A stretch of DNA of 36,673 bases from Alphaproteobacteria bacterium (GCA_030428355.1 JAUIBL010000033.1:1-36673); one strand, 5' to 3'. Numbered from the stretch's first letter, positions 24,453 to 33,378 are shown. The notes: a model not told the origin generated them from the letters alone. Translations and numbers: made by a program.

Positions 24453-25195
24453 TGCGTCTGCTGATGATCAACCCGAACATGACCGACGCGATGACCGGGT
24501 CAATGGCGCAGGTGGCACGAGACCTTGTGGGCGACGCCGCCGAGATCGTTCCTTTGACCGCCACGCAGGGCTTTCCCTACATCTCGTCCCGCGCCGAGGC
24601 TCAGATCGCCGGGGCGCATGTGCTTGAAATGATTGCGGATCACCACGAAAGCGTTGACGCCGTCATCATTGCGGCCTTCGGCGATCCCGGTCTGGTGGCT
24701 GCGCGGGACTTGTTCAACCTCCCCGTTGTGGGCATGGCCGAAGCGGCGATCCTGACCGCCGCGATGCTGGGCGACCGGTTTTCGGTGGTGACGTTCTCTC
24801 CGCATATGGCGCGGTGGTATACCGATTGCGTGCGCCAGACCGGTCTTGAAGCGCGGTTCACCGGTGTCCGGTGCCCCAAGGTCGCGCCTGCCTCGGTGGA
24901 CACCGTGGCAAATGATCTGAGGTCGGACCTGATCGACCTTGTCGAACAGGCCACAGCATCCGACGGGGCGGATGTGGTGATCCTGGGTGGTGCCCCCCTT
25001 GCAGGCTTGGCCAGGGAAATCTCGGACGACGCCAGTGGGTTGCTGATCGATCCCATCGCCGCCGCGACCGCGCAGGCGATGAGCCTCGTCCGCCTTGCCC
25101 CGGCATATGGACGACGCGTCGCGCGACCGGCGGCCAAGCCTTCCAAAGGCTTGCCTGCCGCCCTTGCAACCATCATCGCAGGAGAGTGCCCATGA
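24452..25195 (+). CDS. Second Asp/Glu/hydantoin racemase-superfamily protein lacking both catalytic Cys
   Basis: The product has 247 aa. It begins MRLLMINPNMTDAMTGSMAQ and keeps VDAVIIAAFGDPGL, but the first catalytic Cys is A75. The second motif reads VVILGGAPLAGLA, with G180 where Cys is expected. It is a paralogue of the protein at 15318, which has lost the same residues, although this copy keeps the more typical FGDPG. It has a longer C-terminal tail (VRLAPAYGRRVARPAAKPSK). Its ATG shares one base with the amidase stop and it overlaps the hydantoinase start by four bases. Its proximity to a hydantoinase and carbamoylase would suit a racemase, but the residues argue against ordinary racemisation. 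Confidence 0.85.
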   Translation: MRLLMINPNMTDAMTGSMAQVARDLVGDAAEIVPLTATQGFPYISSRAEAQIAGAHVLEMIADHHESVDAVIIAAFGDPGLVAARDLFNLPVVGMAEAAILTAAMLGDRFSVVTFSPHMARWYTDCVRQTGLEARFTGVRCPKVAPASVDTVANDLRSDLIDLVEQATASDGADVVILGGAPLAGLAREISDDASGLLIDPIAAATAQAMSLVRLAPAYGRRVARPAAKPSKGLPAALATIIAGECP

Positions 25196-26589
25196 CTCAT
25201 GATCTGTTGATCAAAGGCGCGCGGGTTGTCTCGGCCAGTGGAACGACACACTGCGAGATTGGCATCAAAGGCGGTGTAATCGCCACATTGGGCCATGACC
25301 TCGCCGGGACCGAAGTGATCGACGCCACCGGCCTGATCGCCCTGCCCGGCGGGATCGACAACCATGTGCATATCTCTCAACCCTCGGGACCGGGCATCGT
25401 GATGGCCGACGATTTCACCAGCGGCACCCGCGCGGCGGCCTGTGGCGGCAACACCACTGTTCTGCCCTTCTGCTTGCCCGAAGACGGCCAGACCCTGCGC
25501 GAGGCCGTCGCCGCCTATCGCGCCAAGGCTGAGGGCAATTGCCTGACGGATGTGGCGTTTCACCTGATCGTCAAGGAAACCGATCCGGTCACTCTGGGTC
25601 AGGACCTCCCGGCACTGATCGAAGCGGGTTATACCAGTTTCAAGGTCTTCATGACCTATCAGGGGCTTGCGCTGTCGGACCGGCAAATCCTCGAGGTCAT
25701 GTCGGTCGCCAAGACCCACGGCGCAATGGTGATGGTCCATGCCGAAAACGAAGACGCCATAGAATTCCTGCGCGATCGGGCCGAACGCAGCGGCGATACC
25801 GGCCCTTACCACCACGCCACAACGCGTCCAGTCCCGGTAGAGCGCGAGGCCACACACCGCGCCATTTCGCTGGCCGAGATCGCGGGTGTGCCGCTCACGA
25901 TCGTGCATGTCTCGAACGGCGAGGCGACCGAGGAAATCATGCGCGCGCGCCAACGCGGGTTGACCGTCTTTGCCGAAACCTGCCCGCAATATATCACGCT
26001 CACCGCCGATGATCTGGACCGCGACGGGTTCGAAGGCGCGAAATACGTCTGCTCCCCGCCACCGCGCACGCGGGATGAATGGGACAACATCTGGCGCGGG
26101 ATCGAAACCGGGGTGTTCGATCTCTTTTCGTCAGATCATTGCCCGTTTCGCTTTGTCGACACGGCGGGAAAGGACGCGCCCGGCGCACGCCAGAGTTTCC
26201 GCAATATTCCCAACGGCATACCGGGTGTCGAGACGCGCCTGCCGATCCTCTTCTCGGAAGGTGTGGTCAAGGGTCGGCTGTCGCTCGACCGGTTTGCGGC
26301 ACTGACCGCCACCAACCATGCACGGCTTTACGGGCTTTACCCCCGCAAGGGCGCGATCATGGTGGGGGCCGATGCCGACATCGCGCTGTGGGATCCGACG
26401 CTGACCAAACCGATCCGACAGGTCGATCTGCATCACGGCAGCGATTACACCCCTTGGGAAGGGTTCGAGGTTACAGGCTGGCCCGTGCGCACGCTGTTGC
26501 GCGGGGTTACGACGATGAAAGACGGCGCACCCGTAGCCACACCCTTTGGTCAGCACCTGAGCCGCGAGGCACCTGATGTCCTACGCTAA
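25192..26589 (+). CDS. D-hydantoinase/dihydropyrimidinase-type cyclic amidohydrolase
   Basis: This is a binuclear metal enzyme of 465 aa that should open five- or six-membered cyclic ureides such as hydantoins or dihydropyrimidines. Ligands are GGIDNHVH (H58, H60), the carboxylated Lys in YTSFKVFMTY (K151), MVHAEN (H183), TIVHVSN (H239) and FSSDHCPF (D315). AETCPQYITLTADDL is typical of this family and separates it from allantoinase and dihydroorotase. The ATG at 25192 is preferred, with AGGAGAG upstream. It overlaps the previous stop by four bases and the carbamoylase gene by 14. Together the pair would convert a hydantoin to an amino acid. Confidence 0.92.
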   Translation: MTHDLLIKGARVVSASGTTHCEIGIKGGVIATLGHDLAGTEVIDATGLIALPGGIDNHVHISQPSGPGIVMADDFTSGTRAAACGGNTTVLPFCLPEDGQTLREAVAAYRAKAEGNCLTDVAFHLIVKETDPVTLGQDLPALIEAGYTSFKVFMTYQGLALSDRQILEVMSVAKTHGAMVMVHAENEDAIEFLRDRAERSGDTGPYHHATTRPVPVEREATHRAISLAEIAGVPLTIVHVSNGEATEEIMRARQRGLTVFAETCPQYITLTADDLDRDGFEGAKYVCSPPPRTRDEWDNIWRGIETGVFDLFSSDHCPFRFVDTAGKDAPGARQSFRNIPNGIPGVETRLPILFSEGVVKGRLSLDRFAALTATNHARLYGLYPRKGAIMVGADADIALWDPTLTKPIRQVDLHHGSDYTPWEGFEVTGWPVRTLLRGVTTMKDGAPVATPFGQHLSREAPDVLR

Positions 26590-27883
26590 ACCAAAGGCGC
26601 GGCCGAGCCCGGACGGTGGCGCAGACATCGCGCTTGAGCGCGCGGCACGCCTTTTCGCCGAACTTGACCCGATGAGCGCTGATCCCCCGGGTGTGACACG
26701 GGCAAGCTTTGGCCCGGTGGAAGACGCCGCCCATGCCATGATCCTGCGCGAGGCCAGGGCACTGGGGCTTGAGACCCGAACGGACGCCATCGGCAATCTG
26801 TATGTCACCCTTCCCGGCGAAGACCGTGATGCGCCTGTTCTGATGACCGGGTCCCATCTGGATTCCGTCCCGCATGGCGGCAATTATGATGGCGCGGCGG
26901 GTGTCATCGCCGGGCTGGTCCTGCTCGAACGGTTGCTGGCCGGTCCGCGGCCCCCATGCGACGTCACCCTGATGGCCATCCGCGCCGAGGAAATGATCTG
27001 GTTCCCCGAGCATTACCTTGGCAGCCGGGCGGCCTTCGGCATTCTACCGCCCGATGCGCCGGACCGCGTCATGCGCAGCGATACCGGTCGCAGCCTTGCC
27101 GATCACATGACCGACGCCGGGTTCGATCCGCAGGTGATCCGCGACAGCGTCCCGCAGCTTGCGGCGCATCGGATCGGGGCCTTTGTCGAAGTGCATATCG
27201 AACAAGGCCCTGTCCTTGTCGAAGCACAATGCCCGGTTGGCATCGTCACTGCGATCCGGGGCAATATCCGTCACCGCTTCTGCCGCATCGAGGGGCAGAC
27301 GACCCATGCCGGTGGCGTGCCTCGCCGCAGCCGCAGGGATGCGGTCCTCGCCGGGGCCGAACTGGCGCAGGCTATGGAGGCTTATTGGACCGAGGCCGAG
27401 GCCAAAGGTGATGACATGGTGCTGACCCTTGGCGAATTCTCAACCGATCCCGGTCTGCATGGCATCACCAAGGTGCCCGGTCTGCTGACCTTCACGCTGG
27501 ATGTGCGCAGTCAGGACGACACCGTTCTGAACCTGTTCGAACGCTGGGTGCAGCAACAGGCCCGCGAGATCGGCGAACGGCGGGATGTCCGGATCGACCT
27601 TGGCCCCTACACTCAAGCCGCCGCCGCACCGATGGACGCTTCGCTCAGACGCGGGCTTATGGCTGCCGCGCGGGACTGTGGCATCACGGCATGTGACCTG
27701 CCATCGGGCGGCGGCCACGATTGCGCGACCTTTTCAAGCCTCGGCATCCCGTCCGCCATGCTGTTCATCCGCAACGAGAATGGCAGCCACAATCCCGACG
27801 AACATACAGAGTTCGCCGATTTCGCGTCAGCCTGCGATGTGTTGACAAGGTGGGCGCAGGACAGGCTGTTTCCGATCACGTGA
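26576..27883 (+). CDS. M20-family N-carbamoyl-amino-acid/allantoate-type amidohydrolase
   Basis: This is a zinc or manganese-dependent hydrolase of 435 aa that releases ammonia and CO2 from N-carbamoyl compounds. Catalytic and ligand motifs are TGSHLDSVPHGGNYDGAAGV (H94, D105), RAEEMIWF (E138/E139), FVEVHIEQGP (H207) and SGGGHD (H381). The internal dimerisation domain includes RIEGQTTHAGGVP. In most characterised members the third motif is EEGxRF. Here it is EEMIWF, which marks a side branch. The start has GAGG upstream inside the hydantoinase 3' end. It is the last gene of the long operon and ends 88 bp before the convergent alpha/beta hydrolase. Confidence 0.9.
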   Translation: MSYAKPKARPSPDGGADIALERAARLFAELDPMSADPPGVTRASFGPVEDAAHAMILREARALGLETRTDAIGNLYVTLPGEDRDAPVLMTGSHLDSVPHGGNYDGAAGVIAGLVLLERLLAGPRPPCDVTLMAIRAEEMIWFPEHYLGSRAAFGILPPDAPDRVMRSDTGRSLADHMTDAGFDPQVIRDSVPQLAAHRIGAFVEVHIEQGPVLVEAQCPVGIVTAIRGNIRHRFCRIEGQTTHAGGVPRRSRRDAVLAGAELAQAMEAYWTEAEAKGDDMVLTLGEFSTDPGLHGITKVPGLLTFTLDVRSQDDTVLNLFERWVQQQAREIGERRDVRIDLGPYTQAAAAPMDASLRRGLMAAARDCGITACDLPSGGGHDCATFSSLGIPSAMLFIRNENGSHNPDEHTEFADFASACDVLTRWAQDRLFPIT

Positions 27884-27971
27884 TCGTCGTGACACAGGCC
27901 CGACGGCTCGCGTCGAGCAGCGGCCAGACTATCAAATGCAACCGAAAATCCGACGACGACCTGTCACACTT

Positions 27972-28748
27972 TCAGCCCGTCAGGAAATCCTCAAGAATAA
28001 GACGGAACATCTCGGGCTTTTCGACATGCGCCGCATGCGATGCGTTGGGGATCACGGCCAAAGAGGCTTTGGACAGGTGCGACCACAGGTATTCGACCTG
28101 CGGCCAGCGGTAGGACCGATCCCTGTCCCCCCAGATCACAAGCGACGGCATCGTCAAGCGCGACAGGCTTTCGCGCCCGTCCCATCCCGCCATGGCCTGA
28201 AGGGATGTCCGCGCAGCTTCGCCATCCGCCTGAGCGCCGATCCCCGACAGCACTTCGAAACCGGGATGCGCTTCGCCCTGCACAAGCCACGTGGCCGCGA
28301 TGCGCCGCGCGGTCTGGGCAACGCCATCCTGCTGCAACCTGTCCAGCGACACCTCGAGAGGCTCGAACCGCTGGGGCATCGACCCCAAAGGACCGGTGCC
28401 ATAAAGAACCAGCCGGTCCAGACGATGCGGAATCCGGCTCGCCACCTCCTGCGCGATCATGCCGCCCATCGAATGACCCACCAGAACGCACCGCTCGATC
28501 CCGCGTCTGTCAAGATCGGCGATCACATGCTCTGCAAAGCCTGCAATCGTCGACGGGGCGGCGTGGTCGCTTGCGCGTCCGAACCCCGGCAGATCCAGCG
28601 TGATCACTCGGAACCTGTCGCCCAGCGCGGTCGTCAGATCCGACCATTGCGCCGACCCGCCCAGATAGCCATGCACCATGACCACCGGAAGCGTTTGCGC
28701 GGCGACACTCGGGGTCCGCTGCACGGTCACACCTGTCGCTCCGGTCAC
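27972..28748 (-). CDS. Alpha/beta hydrolase
   Basis: The product is a soluble hydrolase of 258 aa. The oxyanion region is VVMVHGYLGGSAQW (22-35), the nucleophile elbow is LVGHSMGG (S93), the acid is in LVIWGDRDRSY, and the catalytic His is in NASHAAHVEKPE near the C-terminus. It resembles esterases and C-C bond hydrolases of the MhpC/lactonase type. Specificity is unknown. It overlaps the stop of the TRAP large-permease gene by four bases and is therefore the last gene of TRAP operon 3. It probably acts on the imported acid or an ester or lactone made from it. No signal peptide is seen. Confidence 0.88.
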   Translation of the reverse strand: MTGATGVTVQRTPSVAAQTLPVVMVHGYLGGSAQWSDLTTALGDRFRVITLDLPGFGRASDHAAPSTIAGFAEHVIADLDRRGIERCVLVGHSMGGMIAQEVASRIPHRLDRLVLYGTGPLGSMPQRFEPLEVSLDRLQQDGVAQTARRIAATWLVQGEAHPGFEVLSGIGAQADGEAARTSLQAMAGWDGRESLSRLTMPSLVIWGDRDRSYRWPQVEYLWSHLSKASLAVIPNASHAAHVEKPEMFRLILEDFLTG

Positions 28749-30046
28749 TTCATCTGCTCCGGCAGCCAGAGCGCAAGTTCCGGAAAGACAACCAGAAGCC
28801 CGATCAGCACCACAAGCGCGCCGATGAACGGAAGGCAGCCGCGAATGACCTGGCCGATGCTGACCTGCCCGCGACTGATCCCCTGTATGACATAAAGGTT
28901 AAGACCCACCGGCGGCGTCAGCACCGCGATTTCCATCGTCACGGTATAGACGACTCCGAACCAGATCAGATCGAATCCCGCCGCGGCCATCAGTGGGAAA
29001 ATCGTCGGCAGGGTTATGAAGGTCATCGACACGGGCTCGAGGAACATGCCCAGCAGGATGTAGAAGACAAGGACGATGGCCAGCACCGTGTATGGCGACA
29101 GATCGAAGCTCAGGAACAGCTCGGTGAACTCCTGCGGAACCCGATAATAGGTCAGTACGAACCCGAAAAGCGTTCCCGCAGACAGGAGCAGGCCCAGATA
29201 GCCCATCGTCCGCATGGTGGAAAAAAGCGCCTCCTTGAAGCCGTCCCATCGCAAGTCGCCGACACCAAAGGCCAGCGCCACCGTCAACAGGGCCGCCACC
29301 GCCGCGGCCTCGGTCGGCGTGGCGATACCGCCGTAAATCGCAACCGTGATGACAAGTCCGATCAGGGCAATCGGCCCGATGGTCGCCGCGATCTGGAAGA
29401 GGGTCATGCGCGCGGCCTGTTCACTGTCGGGGATGTCGTCGGGATGCATTACCCCCCAGAACATCACCACGATGGAAAAAAGCGTTGCAAGGATAAGGCC
29501 GGGCACAACACCCGCGATGAACAAATCGCCGATGCTCTGATCGGTCACGATGCCGTAGAACAGCAGGATGAGACTGGGCGGCAGCAGCACCGACAGGGTG
29601 CCCCCTGCGGCCAGAACACCCGAGGACAGCTCTTTGCCGTAGCCAAGGCGCAGCATTTCCGGCAGCGCCACCCCGCCGATGGTCAGCGACCCCACCATGG
29701 ACGACCCCGACACCGCGCCGAACCCCGCACAGGCCCCGATGGAGCCATAGGCTGCCGAGCCGCGCACCCGTACACCCTGATGCAGGAACTGATAAAGACG
29801 CGGTCCGATATTCGATCTGCCGATCAGTTCTCCAAGGAACACGAAAAGCGGCACCGCCAGAAGGATATAGTTGATCCAGACGCCCCACAGCTTGAGCTGC
29901 GAAGACACAAGCGAGGTCTGAAATGTCTGAATCTGCCACAGGAACGGCAGGGACGCCGCTGCCAGCGCAAAGGGAATGGGCAGACCCATGCCGATCAGCA
30001 GAACCAGAAGGCCAAGAAGACCAAGACCGACTTCATACCATTCCAT
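28745..30046 (-). CDS. dctM: TRAP transporter large permease (DctM-like), system 3
   Basis: This is a full-length large membrane subunit of 433 aa. It carries GSSMVGSLTIGGVALPEMLR, LLPPSLILLFYGIV, GGIATPTEAAAVAALL and TMEIAVLTPPVGLNLYVIQG. The last motif (LTPPVGLNLYV) is typical of a different DctM branch from systems 1 and 2, which have GQQTPPVAS. The gene starts three bases after the dctQ stop and overlaps the downstream hydrolase start by four bases. Confidence 0.93.
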   Translation of the reverse strand: MEWYEVGLGLLGLLVLLIGMGLPIPFALAAASLPFLWQIQTFQTSLVSSQLKLWGVWINYILLAVPLFVFLGELIGRSNIGPRLYQFLHQGVRVRGSAAYGSIGACAGFGAVSGSSMVGSLTIGGVALPEMLRLGYGKELSSGVLAAGGTLSVLLPPSLILLFYGIVTDQSIGDLFIAGVVPGLILATLFSIVVMFWGVMHPDDIPDSEQAARMTLFQIAATIGPIALIGLVITVAIYGGIATPTEAAAVAALLTVALAFGVGDLRWDGFKEALFSTMRTMGYLGLLLSAGTLFGFVLTYYRVPQEFTELFLSFDLSPYTVLAIVLVFYILLGMFLEPVSMTFITLPTIFPLMAAAGFDLIWFGVVYTVTMEIAVLTPPVGLNLYVIQGISRGQVSIGQVIRGCLPFIGALVVLIGLLVVFPELALWLPEQMK

Positions 30047-30049
30047 CGC

Positions 30050-30550
30050 TCAGACCTCCTCGGCCGGGGTCAGGGCGACCCGCGCCAGTCGCAGCAGCGC
30101 ATAGATCGCAAAGACGACAAGCGACAGCGTGCCGGGTGCCCAGAAAATCCAGCGCGGCCACAGCAGGATCTCGGACGATGACCCCGAATTGAAGGCGCGG
30201 ATCGTGGCATTGCCCGCCGCCGTTGCAAAGAACAGCCCGACACCTAGCATGAGCGCCAGATTGATCAGCGTCACGATCTTGCGCCCAAGCGCCGGCAGAC
30301 GGTCGGTCAGCATGGTGACCCGGGGATAGGCATCCTCGCGCAGGGCATAGGCAAGCCCGGCAAAGGCCACAGGGAACAGCAGCAGCGCCGTCGCTTCGGT
30401 CACCATCCGGTCGGGTGTGTTCAAGGCGTATCGCGTGAAGACGCCATAGCTGATCCAGACCATCTGAACGATGATGATGCAGGCGCCCGCCGCCGCCAGC
30501 AGGACGACAAGCCTTTCGACGTGTCGGATGTATCGGTCGAGTCGCGACAT
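30050..30550 (-). CDS. dctQ: TRAP transporter small permease (DctQ-like), system 3
   Basis: This is a small membrane subunit of 166 aa with four helices (about 15-35, 48-66, 88-110, 130-150). It contains WISYGVFTRYALNTPDRMVT, equivalent to the conserved R-Y-x-x-N segment. A 92-bp gap with two hairpins separates it from the receptor gene upstream, while the large permease follows directly, as is common in TRAP operons. Confidence 0.9.
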   Translation of the reverse strand: MSRLDRYIRHVERLVVLLAAAGACIIIVQMVWISYGVFTRYALNTPDRMVTEATALLLFPVAFAGLAYALREDAYPRVTMLTDRLPALGRKIVTLINLALMLGVGLFFATAAGNATIRAFNSGSSSEILLWPRWIFWAPGTLSLVVFAIYALLRLARVALTPAEEV

Positions 30551-30600
30551 GGCCCCGTCCCCGTGGAAGTGTGTCCAGACGATCAGATCATGAAACCGCA

Positions 30601-30641
30601 GGCCGTCACAGACGGCCCGCGATCTTCGGGGTCACAGCCCC
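30601..30641 (-). promoter_or_regulatory. Hairpins between dctP and dctQ of TRAP system 3
   Basis: GGCCGT-N5-ACGGCC (30601-30617) and GGGG-N6-CCCC (30628-30641) form two stems directly after the dctP stop. There is no U-tract, so they are more likely an mRNA-stabilising or partial-termination element that raises receptor output over permeases than a full terminator. Confidence 0.45.
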
Positions 30642-31631
30642 TCAGGGAGCGTTTGTCGCGAACAGATCAAGGATCTTGCCGGCCAGTTCCGGGCCACAGG
30701 CCGCTTCGACCTCGGCGTTCCATTTGGCCTGCACGGTTTCCAGCAAGGCCGTGCGTTCCTCGACAGACAGCGAAACTGCCGCTCCGCCACCGGCCATCAC
30801 GGCATTGCCGACGCGCTGGTCGACCCACGCCTCGTAACGCGGCTGAAGCCAGGCTTCGGTCTCGGCTGCGGCTTCCATGACGATGGTCTGCTGTTCCGGG
30901 GTCAGACGGTCATAGGCGCTTTCGCTCATCATGTAGATGATGTTGCCATAGAACAGGCTGCCGTTGACCATATAGGGCATCACGTCCCAGAGCTGCCAGC
31001 TCGAATAGGTGGCCACACCCATGTTGATGCCGTCCACCACGCCGCGCTCGGCGGATTGGAACACCTCGCTCGGGGCCACGAACACAGGCGCACCGCCCCA
31101 GGTTTCGATCATCATCGACACAAGCGGCCCGATCGAGCGGACCTGGCGGCCTTCGAGATTGCCAAGATCGGCAATCGGCTCTTCGAACCACCATTCCTGG
31201 TCGTAGGAGTAGTTCGAGTTGAACAGCGGCACCAACCCGACCTCGCCCGCTTCGGCCCGGATCAGATCGGCATAGGCGGCATCCATCGCCACTTGGTTCT
31301 CAAGGTCGATCATCGCAGGATAAAGCGATGTGACGCGGTAACAGGGCAGCCGTTCGTCGGCGGGAATCCAGCTTATGTCGGAAACCCCGCCCTGCAGGGC
31401 GTCGACGCCCTCGGACCAGCCGTGCAGCGTGGATGAGGGGAAGACCTGGATCTCCACCTCTCCGCCGGTGCGCTCGGCGACAAGATTGGCGAAATGCTGG
31501 AAACCTTCGTGACGGATGTCGATCTCATTCACGTAGGTGGACAGACGGATGGTGGTTTCGGCCACAGCCGGAAGGGCAAAGCCCGCGGCCAGCAGGGTCG
31601 TCGAAAGGGCAGTCGCGATGGTGTTTTTCAT
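30642..31631 (-). CDS. dctP: TRAP transporter substrate-binding protein (DctP family), system 3
   Basis: This is the periplasmic receptor of 329 aa with a signal peptide cut at LPAVA|E (residue 24). The Arg expected to bind a carboxylate is in EGRQVRSIG (about R165), and RGVVDGINMGVATYSSWQLW matches the family segment that follows. It is more divergent from the other two receptors and has aromatic-rich stretches (YSYDQEWWFEEP), consistent with a larger or aromatic acid ligand. The ATG at 31631 begins the signal peptide and has GGGGATC upstream. A longer frame starting at 31685 adds a non-signal N-terminus and is rejected. Confidence 0.9.
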   Translation of the reverse strand: MKNTIATALSTTLLAAGFALPAVAETTIRLSTYVNEIDIRHEGFQHFANLVAERTGGEVEIQVFPSSTLHGWSEGVDALQGGVSDISWIPADERLPCYRVTSLYPAMIDLENQVAMDAAYADLIRAEAGEVGLVPLFNSNYSYDQEWWFEEPIADLGNLEGRQVRSIGPLVSMMIETWGGAPVFVAPSEVFQSAERGVVDGINMGVATYSSWQLWDVMPYMVNGSLFYGNIIYMMSESAYDRLTPEQQTIVMEAAAETEAWLQPRYEAWVDQRVGNAVMAGGGAAVSLSVEERTALLETVQAKWNAEVEAACGPELAGKILDLFATNAP

Positions 31632-31839
31632 GGTGATCCCCGTTGATCTGCTTGGTGCTTGCCGGCGCTTCAAGGCCCCGGTCATCTGTGTCAGGCCCCA
31701 GATGAGTCAGGGCCGATGGATTGATGGTAAGCGACAGGTCCATCGCCGCGCCAATGCTTATGCTTCAAAAATCTATTCCGATCTTGCATGGTTTCGGGGG
31801 ATCACTAGACTTCCGGACCAAGGGTGATGTGGGGGCGCC

Positions 31840-32724
31840 ATGGACGTCAATTGGCTTATTGATTTTGTCTGCCTTGGCCGCACGCTGAATTTTTCCCGTG
31901 CCGCGGAAGAACGGAACGTCACACAATCGGCCTTCAGTCGCCGGATCAAGTCACTGGAATCCTGGGTCGGCGCGTCGCTGGTCGACCGCTCCAGCTACCC
32001 GGTGCAACTGACGCCCGCCGGTCGGCAGTTTCTGGGCACCGCGCAGGTGACGCTGGTGCAACTGACCGACGCACGCCAGGCGATCCGTGCCGCGGCACAA
32101 AGCAAGCTCCCGCAGCAACGCATCGCCGCGCTTCACGCGATCTCGGTCAACTACCTGCAACCCCGCCTGTCGGAATTCGCAACCCGCATCCCCGAACTGC
32201 GCGTCCGGGTGATTTCGGACAGCATGGCCGCCTGCTGCCAGTTGCTCAGCGATGGCGGGTGCGATTTCCTGCTCTATTACCGCCACCAGCATGTCGAACC
32301 GATCTTGGACGAGACCCGTTTCGCCCGAAAGGACATCTGCAACGAGGATCTGATCCCCGTCGCCCAACAAGCCGCTGCCTTGCGCAATGGCTGGACCCTC
32401 GGCGGCCCCGGCCAGAGGCCGGTGCCCTATCTCAGCTATGATCCCGATACCTTTTTGGGAAGCGTCGTCGACCGCACCATCGGCGGGCGTGAAACCATGC
32501 TCGATGTGCGCTACGTGGATGCGCTTGCCGAGGCCCTGAAACGTCAGGCACTGGCGGGCAGCGGGGTGGCATGGCTTCCGGCCTTCTCTATCGTCGAGGA
32601 AATGGCCGACGGTCGACTTGTGCGGATGGGCGGCCCAACCTGGACCGCCCGCCTGACGATTTCGCTATTCTGTTCGCCCGAGCGTCTTGACCCCGTCGGA
32701 CAGGCCCTGTGGGACGCCTTCTGA
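31840..32724 (+). CDS. LysR-family transcriptional regulator
   Basis: The product has 294 aa. The N-terminal winged helix (1-62) reads LGRTLNFSRAAEERNVTQSA, FSRRIKSLESWVG, with the effector domain from about 90 (RIAALHAISVNYLQPRLSEF). It is divergent from TRAP operon 3 across 208 bp, the usual layout for a LysR activator of a transport operon. The ATG at 31840 has GGGGGCG upstream. The C-terminal half is Cys-containing (MAACCQLLSDGGCDFL), which may or may not matter for sensing. The effector is probably the imported acid. Confidence 0.9.
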   Translation: MDVNWLIDFVCLGRTLNFSRAAEERNVTQSAFSRRIKSLESWVGASLVDRSSYPVQLTPAGRQFLGTAQVTLVQLTDARQAIRAAAQSKLPQQRIAALHAISVNYLQPRLSEFATRIPELRVRVISDSMAACCQLLSDGGCDFLLYYRHQHVEPILDETRFARKDICNEDLIPVAQQAAALRNGWTLGGPGQRPVPYLSYDPDTFLGSVVDRTIGGRETMLDVRYVDALAEALKRQALAGSGVAWLPAFSIVEEMADGRLVRMGGPTWTARLTISLFCSPERLDPVGQALWDAF

Positions 32725-32763
32725 CATCCGCTCATCAGGCTCGCCGGGGAGCGTGCCGGGGGA

Positions 32764-33378
32764 TCACGCCTCGACAGCAACTGCCGGACGACGGCGCAGG
32801 GTCCAATACCACACGCGATACAGCTCGAGCAGTGTCAGCGGCAGGAAATGCACCAGCGCCGGAGCCACGCCACCCCAGTCATGCAGCGCCGCCCAGTGCA
32901 GCAAGGTCAGCACCGCCGCCGCATAGGTCCAGCGCTGCAGCCATTTCCACCAGGTGCCCATGCGGCGCTGGAACCAGTCATTCGACGTCACCGCCAGAGG
33001 CACAAAGATCAGAAACGCAAGCCACCCCGTCCAGATATAGAAGCGCGGCAAATCCGACAGAACGGGATCAAGCGCGGACCGGTCGATCAGATAAAAGACG
33101 GTGTGCAGCGCCGCATAACCAAAGGCCGCAACCCCCAGATAGCGGCGGTTCTTCTTCAGCCATTGCGGCCCGCGCCATCCTTTCAGAAGCATCGCAAGCG
33201 GCGTGGCCATCATTGCGACAATCAGGAAACGCACCGAAAACTCGCCGGTCGGATGAAGCAGATCATGGAAAACCCGGGCGGAGTCCGAGGTCAGGGCCGC
33301 ATATGTGAAGGCGATACCTGGCAAAGCGAAGATCCCCCAGAGGATCCAGGTGGATAGCGGCGTTCGAAGGTGTGTCAT
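32764..33378 (-). CDS. MsrQ/YedZ-like haem-binding membrane protein
   Basis: The product is a six-helix inner-membrane protein of 204 aa of the ferric-reductase-like group. Likely haem His residues are in LHPTGEFSVRFLI, YAALHTVFYLI and LHWAALHDW, and the helices are connected by WLKKNRRYLG and GTWWKWLQRWTY. MsrQ passes electrons to the periplasmic methionine-sulfoxide reductase MsrP, but no msrP gene is adjacent here, so another partner is possible. Start at 33378 (MTHLRTPLSTW) is chosen because it leads straight into the first helix. Earlier in-frame starts would add a polar extension. The upstream 176 bp up to the phosphatase gene holds no gene. Confidence 0.78.
   Translation of the reverse strand: MTHLRTPLSTWILWGIFALPGIAFTYAALTSDSARVFHDLLHPTGEFSVRFLIVAMMATPLAMLLKGWRGPQWLKKNRRYLGVAAFGYAALHTVFYLIDRSALDPVLSDLPRFYIWTGWLAFLIFVPLAVTSNDWFQRRMGTWWKWLQRWTYAAAVLTLLHWAALHDWGGVAPALVHFLPLTLLELYRVWYWTLRRRPAVAVEA

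Noticed and set aside
31630..31840. LysR T-N11-A binding site in the divergent promoter
   Set aside because: Several weak matches exist and none is symmetric enough to choose.
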